Shown here piece by piece: positions 42,859-51,790 of a stretch of 64,000 nt of DNA. Under the pieces are notes generated by a model. That model was not told the DNA's origin and made no database searches. It saw nothing but the letters and a program-made list of their open reading frames with translations. This stretch comes from JAGVPT01 sp035505655 (GTDB taxonomy: Bacteria > Bacteroidota > Ignavibacteria > UBA10030 > UBA8401), in NCBI GenBank assembly GCA_035505655.1, contig DATJQP010000056.1, forward strand, positions 5,538 to 69,537, written 5' to 3'. How positions within the stretch are numbered: position 1 is the first letter of the stretch; each line of letters opens with the position of its first letter. A program made the translations under genes and the position numbers.

Positions 42859-44367
42859 CTAGCTCATCCAATTCACGGCCGACTCAGGGTTCCACTTGAC
42901 CGTGGTCTTCTTAAGTTTCGTGAAGAACTCGATCGAACTCTTGCCGGTGATATCCCCTGCCCCGAACTTCGATTCGTTCCAACCTCCGAAAGAAAAAGGT
43001 TCCCTTGGCACCGGCACCCCGATATTTACTCCGATCATCCCGGCGCTGGCCCGTTCAGCGACGTAGCGTGCGGCTCCACCACTCTGTGTGAAGACGGACG
43101 CTGCGTTGCCGTATGGCGAGCTGTTCTCAATCTTCAATGCTTCATCCAGAGTACTCGACCGCATGATCGAGAGGACCGGGCCGAAGACTTCTTCCTGCGC
43201 GATCTTCATCTCGGGACGCACGCGATCGATCACGGTGGGTCCTACATAGTATCCGTTCTCCATCCCGCGGACAACCGCATTTCTCCCATCGACGAGGACC
43301 TCCGCGCCGTCCTGCTCGGCCTCGGTGATGTATCCTTCAATGCGCTCCTTTGCCTTTTTAGAGATCACCGCGCCGAGGTTCTTCCCGGGAATAATCTTGC
43401 GCGCTTCCTCGCACAGCCGTTCAATAACTCTCCCGACATCGCCGACGGCAACCATGGCAGAGGCGGCCATGCAGCGTTGTCCCGCGCATCCGCTCATTGA
43501 CGCCGCGACGTTTGTCGCGGTCATCTCGACGTTCGCGTCCGGAAGGACGATGAGGTGATTCTTAGCGCCGCCGAGGCACAGGGCCCTTTTGAGGCGCGAT
43601 GTGGCTCTGGCATAGACGAGCTTCGCCACCTTCGTCGAACCAACAAACGTGAGGGCCTCGATGCCGGGATCGTCACAGAGAGCCTCAACGGTCGCCTGTC
43701 CCCCATGGACGACGTTGAAAACCCCGTCCGGCAGTCCCGCCTCCTTGAGAAGCTCTGCTACTCTGCAAACGCTGAGCGGCACCTGCTCCGAAGGCTTCAA
43801 GACCATGGTGTTTCCCAGGACCAGGGCATTCGGAATGGTCCAATGTGGAACCATGTTGGGGAAATTGAAGGGACAAACGGAGGCCACGACACCGAGGGGG
43901 TGCCGGTCGATCCTGCATTCCACACCTCTGCTAACCTCTAGGATCTCGCCGGGTACCAACTGCGGCAGAGAACAGGCAAACTCGGTTACCTCGATTGCTT
44001 TCTCGACTTCAGCCACACCCTCAGAAAGCGTCTTTCCGTTTTCAACATGGACGAGCTCCGCCAGCGAGGAGATCTCACGTTCCATGAGTCCTTTGTACCG
44101 ATAGAACACCTGAACCCTCTCCTTGATCGGAACAACAGACCACTTCCTGAATGCGTCTGCCGCAGCCTTAACTGCTGAGGCGACGTCCGCCCTGCCCGAG
44201 AGGGGAACTTCGGCAATCTTCTCCCCGAGTGAAGGGTTCATGACCGGCAGGTATTCCGATGTCTGGGCCGCGGTCCATTTCCCTCCCACGTAGTTTTCCA
44301 CTCGCCGGAGTTGCCCGGAAACTACATGACTGGGACTTTGATACGACGTGTCCTTCGGAGTCGGCAT
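42859..44367 (-). CDS. mmsA: CoA-acylating (methyl)malonate-semialdehyde dehydrogenase
   Basis: A 502-residue aldehyde dehydrogenase of the MMSDH type, converting malonate or methylmalonate semialdehyde plus CoA to acetyl- or propionyl-CoA, CO2 and NADH. CPFNFPNMVPHWTIPNALV, FVGSTKVAK and the catalytic Cys in GCAGQRCMAAS are present, as is PREPFSFGGWNESKFG near the end. It faces the pyrimidine genes and would complete beta-alanine breakdown; valine or inositol catabolism are the other known roles. AGGAGG lies 7 bases before the ATG, downstream of its own promoter. Confidence 0.93.
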   Translation of the reverse strand: MPTPKDTSYQSPSHVVSGQLRRVENYVGGKWTAAQTSEYLPVMNPSLGEKIAEVPLSGRADVASAVKAAADAFRKWSVVPIKERVQVFYRYKGLMEREISSLAELVHVENGKTLSEGVAEVEKAIEVTEFACSLPQLVPGEILEVSRGVECRIDRHPLGVVASVCPFNFPNMVPHWTIPNALVLGNTMVLKPSEQVPLSVCRVAELLKEAGLPDGVFNVVHGGQATVEALCDDPGIEALTFVGSTKVAKLVYARATSRLKRALCLGGAKNHLIVLPDANVEMTATNVAASMSGCAGQRCMAASAMVAVGDVGRVIERLCEEARKIIPGKNLGAVISKKAKERIEGYITEAEQDGAEVLVDGRNAVVRGMENGYYVGPTVIDRVRPEMKIAQEEVFGPVLSIMRSSTLDEALKIENSSPYGNAASVFTQSGGAARYVAERASAGMIGVNIGVPVPREPFSFGGWNESKFGAGDITGKSSIEFFTKLKKTTVKWNPESAVNWMS

Positions 44368-44421
44368 AGATGCCTCCTGAGTTGTTGTTTCTTACATCGG
44401 GGGTGGATAGTGGCTGAACTG

Positions 44422-44450
44422 AAAGTAGCGAGCATGGAAAGAAAAAGCAA
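44422..44450 (-). promoter_or_regulatory. Promoter of mmsA
   Basis: Minus strand TTGCTT (44445-44450), 17-bp spacer, TACTTT (44422-44427). Leader of about 48 bases to the ATG at 44367. Confidence 0.5.
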
Positions 44451-44574
44451 ATCAAACCAATGTTCGGCAAAGGCTCCTTCGCCCGAAACCTTGCGAAGTG
44501 GGACGTTTACGACGACAATGCGAGGCAGCTTGGCTAACTGGGATGACCCGTCAAAGGTGTGATAATCGGAGAGC

Positions 44575-45714
44575 TTATTGCAGTAGAGACCTGGCGATGA
44601 CGATTTTTTGTATTTCCGATGTCCCCTCATAGATCTCCGTGATTTTGGCGTCACGGAGGTAGCGTTCAACATGGTATTCACGGATGTATCCGTAGCCCCC
44701 GTGAACCTGGATTGCCTCAAGCGCGCACTTCACCGCGGCTCTGGAAGCATAGAGCTTTGCCATCGCGGCTTTCTGGGTGTATCTCACGCCGGCGTCTTTC
44801 GTCGCGGCGGCCTGGAGGGTGAGAAGACGAGCCGCATCGATCTCGGTCGCCATCTCCGCCAACTTGAACTGGATTGCCTGAAGGTTCGCAATGGGCTGGT
44901 CGAAGGCTTTTCGTTCCTTTGAATACTTTAGCGCAGCATCGAGGCTCGCTTGCGCAATTCCCACCGCTTGAGAAGCGATGCCGATACGTCCGCCGTCGAG
45001 GGTCTTCATGGCGAACTTGAACCCAAACCCTTCATCGCCGATTCTGTTGGCCGCGGGTACCCGCACATCCTGGAACGCGAGGGATACTGTGTCAGAACTT
45101 CGGATCCCCAGCTTGCGCTCCTTCTTGCCGACCGTGAACCCGGGAGCCCCTTTTTCGACGACGAACGCGCTGATGCCGTGCGAACCTTTGGCCGGGTCGG
45201 TCGCCGCCATCACCAGGACAAGATCAGAGGTCAGTCCATTGGTGATCCAGTTCTTCATGCCGTTGAGGATATACTCGTCGCCATCACGGAGGGCAACGGT
45301 TCGCTGGTTGGTCGCATCACTCCCGGCTTCCGGCTCGGAGAGAGCGAAGGCACCAAGCTTCTTGCCTGTCGCAAGAGGTACAAGAAAACGCTGCTTCTGT
45401 TCTTCGGTCCCGAACTCGTTGAGGCCGTAACATACAAGGGAATTGTTCACCGACATGATCACGCCGCAGGAAGCGTCGACTCGGGAAATTTCCTCAACTG
45501 CGAGGGCGTAACTCACGGTGTCCAGTCCTGCACCGCCATACTGTTCCGGCACCATCATCCCCATGAAACCAAGCTCCCCAAGCTTCTTGACAGCCTGTTG
45601 AGGGAACTCTTCCCTTTCATCCCTCTCGTCCGCGGTTGCCGCCAGTTCTTCCACGGCAAATTGACGCGCGGTATCGCGGATCATTTTCTGTGCTTCGCTC
45701 AATTCAAAGTTCAT
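44575..45714 (-). CDS. Short-chain acyl-CoA dehydrogenase
   Basis: A 379-residue FAD enzyme that forms the 2,3 double bond of acyl-CoA, passing electrons to ETF. LSEPEAGSDATNQRT, MKNWITNG, the C-terminal QVHGGYGYIREYHVERYLRD and the catalytic Glu at about 363 (EIYEGTSEIQ) place it with butyryl/short-chain enzymes. The ATG at 45714 has GGAG 6 bases upstream; a start 23 codons earlier adds an unrelated leader. Last of thiolase-hbd-acd; etfAB are not in the window. Confidence 0.92.
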   Translation of the reverse strand: MNFELSEAQKMIRDTARQFAVEELAATADERDEREEFPQQAVKKLGELGFMGMMVPEQYGGAGLDTVSYALAVEEISRVDASCGVIMSVNNSLVCYGLNEFGTEEQKQRFLVPLATGKKLGAFALSEPEAGSDATNQRTVALRDGDEYILNGMKNWITNGLTSDLVLVMAATDPAKGSHGISAFVVEKGAPGFTVGKKERKLGIRSSDTVSLAFQDVRVPAANRIGDEGFGFKFAMKTLDGGRIGIASQAVGIAQASLDAALKYSKERKAFDQPIANLQAIQFKLAEMATEIDAARLLTLQAAATKDAGVRYTQKAAMAKLYASRAAVKCALEAIQVHGGYGYIREYHVERYLRDAKITEIYEGTSEIQKIVIARSLLQ

Positions 45715-45800
45715 GGTGACTCCGGCAAAATGAGGTGGTGAATCGCCCGAAACTTCGAAATCCCTGTCCTTCACCCTCCGCACCCTCGTCCCCGATCCGC

Positions 45801-46673
45801 CTAGTGAGCATTTCCGGTGACCGGATATTCAAAGAAACCCCTCCCCGATTTTTTGCCCACGTGCCCGGCGGCGACCATCTTTTTCAATAGCGGACACGGA
45901 CGGTACTTTGTGTCGCCGTAGCCCTCGTAGAGGACCTCCATGATCGCCAGACACACGTCGAGTCCGATAAAATCCGCCAGGGCCAGCGGGCCCATTGGAT
46001 GATTCATTCCGAGCTTCATGACCGTGTCGATATCCTGAGGAGAGGCTACCCCTTCCATGACGCAAAACATCGCCTCGTTCAGCATGGGGAGCAAAATCCG
46101 GTTCGATACGAAACCCGGAAAATCTTTCACTTCGACGGCCGTCTTGCCGAGTGATTGTGCGATGTCTCGTACTTTCTCATACGTTTCCTGAGAGGTCGCC
46201 AGTCCCCGAATGATTTCAACGAGTTTCATGACAGGGACCGGGTTCATGAAGTGCATCCCGATCACCTTTTCTGGGCGACGCGTCGCCGCACCCAGCTCAG
46301 TGATCGAAATCGAGGAGGTGTTCGACGCCAGGAGCGAGTCGGCGGGGGCAGCAGCGTCGACGGCGCGAAAGATCTCCTTCTTTACCACAACATTCTCGGT
46401 TGCCGCCTCGATAACGAGATCCGTTTCGCGGACCGATTTCTCCAGTCCGGGGTTCGGCGAGATTCTCGAGAGGGTCTCTGCTTTCTCCTCGGGCCTGATG
46501 ATTCCTTTGCGGACCTGTCGCTCGAGATTTCCTTCGATGGTCCGTAATCCTCGCTCGATCAGATCAAGCTTCAGGTCGTTGAGGGTGACGTGGAAGCCTG
46601 CCTGCGCAAAGACATGCGCGATACCGTTGCCCATCGTGCCGGCACCTATAACGGTAACCTCTTTGATCGACAT
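45801..46673 (-). CDS. hbd: 3-hydroxybutyryl-CoA dehydrogenase
   Basis: A 290-residue NAD(P)-dependent dehydrogenase interconverting 3-hydroxyacyl-CoA and acetoacetyl-CoA. Rossmann motif VIGAGTMGNGIAHVFA (8-23), SNTSSISITEL, the catalytic His in IGMHFMNPVPVMKLVE and NRILLPMLNEA are all present. The ATG at 46673 begins the conserved N-terminus; an upstream start adds 19 residues. Fifty-three bases follow the thiolase gene. No crotonase gene accompanies it. Confidence 0.93.
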   Translation of the reverse strand: MSIKEVTVIGAGTMGNGIAHVFAQAGFHVTLNDLKLDLIERGLRTIEGNLERQVRKGIIRPEEKAETLSRISPNPGLEKSVRETDLVIEAATENVVVKKEIFRAVDAAAPADSLLASNTSSISITELGAATRRPEKVIGMHFMNPVPVMKLVEIIRGLATSQETYEKVRDIAQSLGKTAVEVKDFPGFVSNRILLPMLNEAMFCVMEGVASPQDIDTVMKLGMNHPMGPLALADFIGLDVCLAIMEVLYEGYGDTKYRPCPLLKKMVAAGHVGKKSGRGFFEYPVTGNAH

Positions 46674-46726
46674 AGTGTTCGTGCTCTGGTTGGAGGGAAA
46701 AACCGCTGCGACGCTGCGAGTTCTTG

Positions 46727-47908
46727 TCAATTGAGCATCTCAATCACAACGGCACTCGCTTCGCCGCCGCCGATACAAATCGCTGCCAGCCCGCGTCTGA
46801 GGCCACGTTGCTTCAACGCATGAACCAGCGTCACAACGATCCGCGCACCGCTGGCTCCGATCGGGTGTCCGAGCGCCACGGCGCCACCGTTGACGTTGAC
46901 TTTCGCGACATCAATTCCGAGGATCTTGTTCACCGCAAGGGTGACAACGGCAAAGGCCTCATTGATTTCGAACAGATCGATGTCGGAGAGAGTGAGGTTT
47001 GCCTTCTTGAGAACCTTGGGGATGACGTCCGCCGGAGCAGTCGTGAACCACTCGGGCAGTTTCGCCGCGGATGCGCCCGCAACAAGCCGCGCAAGCGGCC
47101 GGAGGCCGAGCTCCCTTGCTTTGACCGACGACATGAGGAGGAGAGCCGCGGCGCCGTCGTTGATCTTCGAAGCATTCGCAGCGGTGACCGTCCCTTCATT
47201 CACGAATGCCGGCTTCAACGTCGGAATTTTGGCAAAGTTTGCCTTGACGGGTTCTTCGTCGTCGCTGACGAGTATGTCGTCCCCTTTTTTCTGCGGAACG
47301 GCGACGGGGAGAATCTCTTCTCTGAACTTTCCGGTGCGCTGAGCTTCCTGAGCCCGCCGGTAGCTGAGGATTGCAAATTCATCTTGAGCTTCCCGGGGCA
47401 CTCCGCACTCATGCGCACAGAGCTCCGCCGCATTTCCCATCGGATAATTGTTGTAGACGTCCCAAAGGCCGTCCTTCATCATGGAATCGATGAGCTCGGC
47501 ATTCCCAATGCGATAGCCTGTCCGTGCCTTGTCGAGCAAATACGGAGCGTTGGACATGCTCTCCATCCCCCCGGCGATGACACCACGCGCTTCATCCAGG
47601 AGAATCGCCTGCATTCCGAGTAGGATGGCCTTCATCCCCGACCCGCAGACTTTGTTGATTGTCAGACATTCGACAGAGGCAGGAAGAGACGCGAAGAGAG
47701 CGGCTTGTCGGGCGGGCGCCTGCCCCGTTCCCGCCGAAAGGACATTTCCCATGATGACCTCATCGACCGACTCTCCGGAGATGCCAGCACGCTTCACGGC
47801 TTCTGCGATCACAAGAGCCGCGAGCCTTGGAGCGGGGATAGCACTCAGTGAGCCGCCGAACGAGCCGATTGGCGTCCGGCAAGCGCTGACGATGACGACT
47901 TCACTCAT
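46727..47908 (-). CDS. Acetyl-CoA C-acetyltransferase (thiolase)
   Basis: A 393-residue thiolase with nucleophile Cys88 (NKVCGSGMKAI), GGMESMSNAPYLL, the His of GGAVALGHPIGASGAR and the second Cys in CIGGGEASAVV. It condenses two acetyl-CoA or cleaves acetoacetyl-CoA; direction depends on metabolism. It starts the thiolase-hbd-acd run, just downstream of the rho terminator. A TATAGT box is visible about 25 bases before the ATG but with no good -35. Confidence 0.93.
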   Translation of the reverse strand: MSEVVIVSACRTPIGSFGGSLSAIPAPRLAALVIAEAVKRAGISGESVDEVIMGNVLSAGTGQAPARQAALFASLPASVECLTINKVCGSGMKAILLGMQAILLDEARGVIAGGMESMSNAPYLLDKARTGYRIGNAELIDSMMKDGLWDVYNNYPMGNAAELCAHECGVPREAQDEFAILSYRRAQEAQRTGKFREEILPVAVPQKKGDDILVSDDEEPVKANFAKIPTLKPAFVNEGTVTAANASKINDGAAALLLMSSVKARELGLRPLARLVAGASAAKLPEWFTTAPADVIPKVLKKANLTLSDIDLFEINEAFAVVTLAVNKILGIDVAKVNVNGGAVALGHPIGASGARIVVTLVHALKQRGLRRGLAAICIGGGEASAVVIEMLN

Positions 47909-47996
47909 GAGAACTCCGGCATTTTGGCACTATAAATCGCGTACGGCGGGAACGTCGGAACACCTCCCCTGAAGCTGGCTCTCCTTCGGCACTAAT

Positions 47997-48026
47997 AAAA
48001 AACCATCCCCGTGGAAGAGAATGGTT
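47997..48026 (-). terminator. Intrinsic terminator of rho
   Basis: Minus strand: AACCAT (48021-48026) pairs with ATGGTT (48001-48006), extended inward by four more pairs including two G-U, loop of 6, then TTTTTTATT (A-run at 47997-48002 on the plus strand). It begins 28 bases after the rho stop. Confidence 0.8.
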
Positions 48027-48053
48027 TATGGCTACCGCAAACGAAAAGGTTCG

Positions 48054-49307
48054 TCAACTGTTCATGGATTTGAGGAACTCTTTATTGGCTTTCGTCCCTC
48101 GCATTTTTTCGAGAAGGAATTCCATTGCCTCAACGGGGGTGAATTCACTGAGGAACTTCCTGAGAATCCAGACCCGGTTGAGCTCATCCTCGCCCATAAG
48201 GATTTCTTCCTTGCGGGTTCCGGATCGGTTGACGTCGACGGCCGGGAAGATGCGCTTGTCGCTCAGCTTCCGGTCGAGGACGATTTCCATGTTCCCCGTC
48301 CCCTTGAATTCCTCGAAAATGACCTCGTCCATCCTGCTGCCGGTCTCAACGAGAGCAGTGGCGATGATCGTGAGGCTGCCCCCTTCTTCGATATTCCGGG
48401 CGGCACCGAAAAATCGCTTCGGCCGGTGGAGTGCATTCGCGTCGACACCTCCAGAGAGGATCTTCCCGGAGTGCGGGACGACCGTATTGTGGGCTCTCGC
48501 AAGACGGGTGATGCTGTCGAGAAGGATCACGACGTCGTGTTTCGCCTCAACGAGACGTTTCGCCTTCTCGAGAACCATATCCGAAACCTGCACGTGGCGC
48601 TCCGGCGGCTCATCGAACGTCGATGCGACAACTTCGGCGCTTACCGAACGCTCCATGTCCGTCACTTCTTCGGGTCGCTCATCGATGAGGAGCATCATAA
48701 GCTTCACATCGGGATGGTTCCGCGTAATGCTGTTCGCCATCTTTTGGAGCAAGACCGTCTTTCCGGCCTTGGGGGGTGAAACGATCATCCCACGCTGTCC
48801 CTTTCCGATCGGAGAGAGAAGGTCGAGAATCCGCATCGCATATTCTCCGGGCGCGGTCTCGAGCTTTATTCGTTCGTTGGGATAAAGAGGCGTGAGGTTG
48901 TCAAACAAGACGCGATCGCGGATCGTGTCGGGATTCTCGTCGTTGACCGCCTCCACTCTGAGGAGCGCGAAGAACCGCTCCCCTTCTTTGGGCGGGCGGA
49001 CCTGACCGCTCACGGTGTCTCCGGTGCGGAGGCTGAACTTCTTGATCTGTGAGGGCGAAACGTAGATGTCGTCGGGAGAAGGGAGGTAATTGTAGTCGAC
49101 CGACCGGAGGAAGCCGTAACCGTCGGGGAGCACTTCGAGGACCCCCTTGCTGAACGTCAGACCATCTTTTTCAGTCTGAGCCTCGAGAATTTTGAAAATC
49201 AGCTCCTGCTTCCGCAGATCGCTGTAGCCGGAAATACTCAAGTCCTTCGCGATCTGATTCAGATCAGCGATCTTCTTGGACTTCAGTTCCGATATGTCCA
49301 TAGGCAT
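48054..49307 (-). CDS. rho: Transcription termination factor Rho
   Basis: A 417-residue hexameric RNA helicase that ends transcripts. The Rho N-terminal helical domain (MDISELKSKKIADLNQIAKD) precedes a cold-shock-like RNA domain (EVLPDGYGFLRS), the P-loop SPPKAGKTVLLQ, the Walker B/R-loop region LLIDERPEEVTDM and the Q-loop region. Length equals the common short form without an insert. I use the ATG at 49307; a second ATG two codons on is possible. A good promoter lies 185 bases upstream, giving a long leader that could carry autoregulation. Confidence 0.95.
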   Translation of the reverse strand: MPMDISELKSKKIADLNQIAKDLSISGYSDLRKQELIFKILEAQTEKDGLTFSKGVLEVLPDGYGFLRSVDYNYLPSPDDIYVSPSQIKKFSLRTGDTVSGQVRPPKEGERFFALLRVEAVNDENPDTIRDRVLFDNLTPLYPNERIKLETAPGEYAMRILDLLSPIGKGQRGMIVSPPKAGKTVLLQKMANSITRNHPDVKLMMLLIDERPEEVTDMERSVSAEVVASTFDEPPERHVQVSDMVLEKAKRLVEAKHDVVILLDSITRLARAHNTVVPHSGKILSGGVDANALHRPKRFFGAARNIEEGGSLTIIATALVETGSRMDEVIFEEFKGTGNMEIVLDRKLSDKRIFPAVDVNRSGTRKEEILMGEDELNRVWILRKFLSEFTPVEAMEFLLEKMRGTKANKEFLKSMNS

Positions 49308-49491
49308 AAATACAACATCCCTTCAGGAGAATGAGAGAAATGAGTTGGTGGAGAGGTAATTGGCACTCAGGCTAAACGCGCCCTAAAAATGGAGGTGCTT
49401 GATTGGTTAAGGACTGATAATTGGCAACAGACGAGGTAATCTAGAAGTGTAAGACCGGCACAGCACCCAACTGCACAAATTACTCTTCACG

Positions 49492-49520
49492 AATATAGAT
49501 GGAAATGACTTTATTGTCAA
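49492..49520 (-). promoter_or_regulatory. Promoter of rho, overlapping the folC stop codon
   Basis: Minus strand TTGACA (49515-49520), 17-bp spacer, TATATT (49492-49497), close to consensus. The -35 box contains the folC stop. Predicted start near 49485 gives a leader of about 178 bases before the rho ATG. Confidence 0.75.
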
Positions 49521-50821
49521 GGCTTTTTTAGCCCCAGCTCGCTCCGGAGCGCAGGGAGCGCCTCGCCCGCGAGGTAATGAGAACCGCACACGAGAAGCAG
49601 ATCCTCCGTCCCTTCCGTCTCGACCGCCGCACGTATTCCGTCGGCGACCGACGGGCAGACCCTAGCTCGGCATCCACGAAGCACAAAGAGCCTCGAGATG
49701 ACTTCAGCGGGGAGCGCGCGCTCGGATGCGGGCGTGACAGCGAAGACTTCCGGATTCAGCGCGGAGAGAAGCCGTATCATCGAGGGGTACGCCTTGTCTC
49801 TCATCACTCCAAAGACAAGAACAATTCTTTTCCGTCGGTAGTTTCTCAATGTCTCAACAACCGTCCGAATGCCGTCGGGGTTATGTCCGACGTCGAGGAT
49901 GACGAGCGGACTCTTGCGGAGAACCTCAAACCTGCCGGAGAGACCTGTCAGGAACTTCAGTTTTCTCATCCCGCGGCGAATCGCGCCCTGGGGGATCTCA
50001 ACTCCCCTTGAGCGCAACTCGTCAATGGCCTCCAGAGCCACTGCGGCGTTTCGAACCTGGTGACGCCCAAGAAGCGGAATCGTCAGTTCATCGACCTTAA
50101 GGCTTTTCGTCGTCAACGAAACCACCTGCCGGTCCAGGCGCTTTTCCAGAGTTGCGGAAAACCTCAGGCGAGCGACTTCCCGCAAGGCGGATCGACGCCG
50201 TCTGGCGATCCGCCGGAGCTCGCGGACGGCGGCGTTACCTTCGACGCCGGAGATACAGGGAACCCCCCTTTTGATGATCCCCCCTTTTTCAAAGGCGATC
50301 TCCCGGAGGGAATTCCCAAGGTGTTCCGTGTGATCCTTTCCGATCGACGTAATGACGGAAACCTCGGGATGGACCACATTCGTCGCGTCCAGTCTTCCAC
50401 CCAATCCTGTTTCCACCACGGCGAAATCCACGCGCTGATCGGCGAAGTACCTGAACGCAATTGCCGTCGTCGCCTCGAAGAAAGTCGCCCGGCGAAGGCC
50501 AATGGCTTCCCGAAAATCCGAGGTGTAGCGGGCGAGGTCCTTGTCCGAGATCGGTTTGCCGTTCACCCGGATACGCTCGTTGAATCGCTCGAGATGGGGG
50601 GATGTGTAGAGTCCGGTCCGGTATCCCGCCTCCTGCAGAACCGCGGCGATCATCGCCGAGACGGATCCCTTCCCGTTCGTCCCGGCAACGTGAATACATC
50701 GGAACCTTTTTTGTGGATCATCCGCAGCAGCGAGAAGCGCCCGGATATTGCGAAGACCGAGCTTCATCCCGAAGAGCTGCAGCCCGTAAAGAAAGTCGAG
50801 TGTAGGTTGGATCGGCTTCAA
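49517..50821 (-). CDS. folC: Dihydrofolate synthase / folylpolyglutamate synthase
   Basis: A 434-residue Mur-ligase-like enzyme that adds glutamate to dihydropteroate or folates. HVAGTNGKGSVSAMI (P-loop), TSPHLERFNERIRVNG, VVETGLGGRLDATN, ITSIGKDHTEHLG and LDVGHNPDGI are the family motifs. It starts 24 bases after pyrD, so it is the last gene of the TPR-pyrK-pyrD-folC run. Confidence 0.93.
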   Translation of the reverse strand: MKPIQPTLDFLYGLQLFGMKLGLRNIRALLAAADDPQKRFRCIHVAGTNGKGSVSAMIAAVLQEAGYRTGLYTSPHLERFNERIRVNGKPISDKDLARYTSDFREAIGLRRATFFEATTAIAFRYFADQRVDFAVVETGLGGRLDATNVVHPEVSVITSIGKDHTEHLGNSLREIAFEKGGIIKRGVPCISGVEGNAAVRELRRIARRRRSALREVARLRFSATLEKRLDRQVVSLTTKSLKVDELTIPLLGRHQVRNAAVALEAIDELRSRGVEIPQGAIRRGMRKLKFLTGLSGRFEVLRKSPLVILDVGHNPDGIRTVVETLRNYRRKRIVLVFGVMRDKAYPSMIRLLSALNPEVFAVTPASERALPAEVISRLFVLRGCRARVCPSVADGIRAAVETEGTEDLLLVCGSHYLAGEALPALRSELGLKKP

Positions 50822-50845
50822 GACAAGAGGAAGGTGTGGACGATC

Positions 50846-51787
50846 TTACAGCCAACTCTGAATAACGGAAACCCCCGGCTCCCCCTTCATCCCACCCACG
50901 AGATCTCCGACGTCGCGCACCGAGCGGGATTCACAGAAACGGACTATCTCCTGCGGCAACTTCATTGCCCCGGCAGGATCGACGAAATTTGCAGTCCCGA
51001 CCTGCACCGCACTTGCGCCCGCAAGGAGGAATTCGATTGCATCCTCCCACGTGGAAATCCCGCCGATGCCGAAAACCGGGATCTTTACCGCCTTGTAGGT
51101 CTCAAACACCTTCGCGAGGGCAATCGGCTTGATGGCCGGTCCCGAAAGTCCCCCCGTGACGGTCGAAAGCTTCGGCCTCCTCGTGTAGATATTGATGGCC
51201 ATCCCGATAAGCGTATTGATGACCGAAACGGCGTCCGCCCCTTCGCCTTCGGCGGCCCGTGCAAATTCCGCGATGTGAGTGACATTCGGCGTCAATTTCA
51301 CGATCAGAGGCTTTCGGGTCCGTCTGCGCAATTCTTTCGTGATGAGCGATACCTTGGAGACATCCGTCCCGAAACTGAGCCCACCCTCCTTGACGTTTGG
51401 GCAGGAGACGTTTATTTCGAAGCCGTCGACCCGGGAAAGTGGATCGAGCATCTCAAGCACCGTGCAGTACTCTTCTACGCTGCTCGCCGCGATATTCGCA
51501 ATGACGGCACAGCGCCTTCCATCAAGCTTCGGAAGTTTCTCGGCCACAAATCGTTCCACACCAATGTTCGCGAGCCCGATGGAATTCAGCATTCCGGACG
51601 ATGTCTCGGCGATTCTCGGAGGTGGATTTCCATCGCGTGGACGGAGCGAGAGGGACTTCGTCACGATCCCTCCCAGGAGATCGAGAGAGGCGACATCGGA
51701 GACTTCATCTCCGTACCCAAACGTTCCGGATGCGACGAAGACTCTATTCCTGAATGTCAGGCCCCGAAGGGCAAAGGTCTCATTCAT
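50846..51787 (-). CDS. pyrD: Dihydroorotate dehydrogenase, class 1B catalytic subunit
   Basis: A 313-residue FMN enzyme oxidising dihydroorotate to orotate in pyrimidine synthesis. FVASGTFGYGDE, NSIGLANIGVE, the active-site Cys in INVSCPNVKEGGLSFG, KLTPNVT and GIGGISTWEDAIEFLLAGA are present. The Cys base, rather than Ser, and the adjacent pyrK gene (3 bases upstream) identify class 1B, which uses NAD through PyrK. Confidence 0.94.
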   Translation of the reverse strand: MNETFALRGLTFRNRVFVASGTFGYGDEVSDVASLDLLGGIVTKSLSLRPRDGNPPPRIAETSSGMLNSIGLANIGVERFVAEKLPKLDGRRCAVIANIAASSVEEYCTVLEMLDPLSRVDGFEINVSCPNVKEGGLSFGTDVSKVSLITKELRRRTRKPLIVKLTPNVTHIAEFARAAEGEGADAVSVINTLIGMAINIYTRRPKLSTVTGGLSGPAIKPIALAKVFETYKAVKIPVFGIGGISTWEDAIEFLLAGASAVQVGTANFVDPAGAMKLPQEIVRFCESRSVRDVGDLVGGMKGEPGVSVIQSWL

Positions 51788-51790
51788 CCG

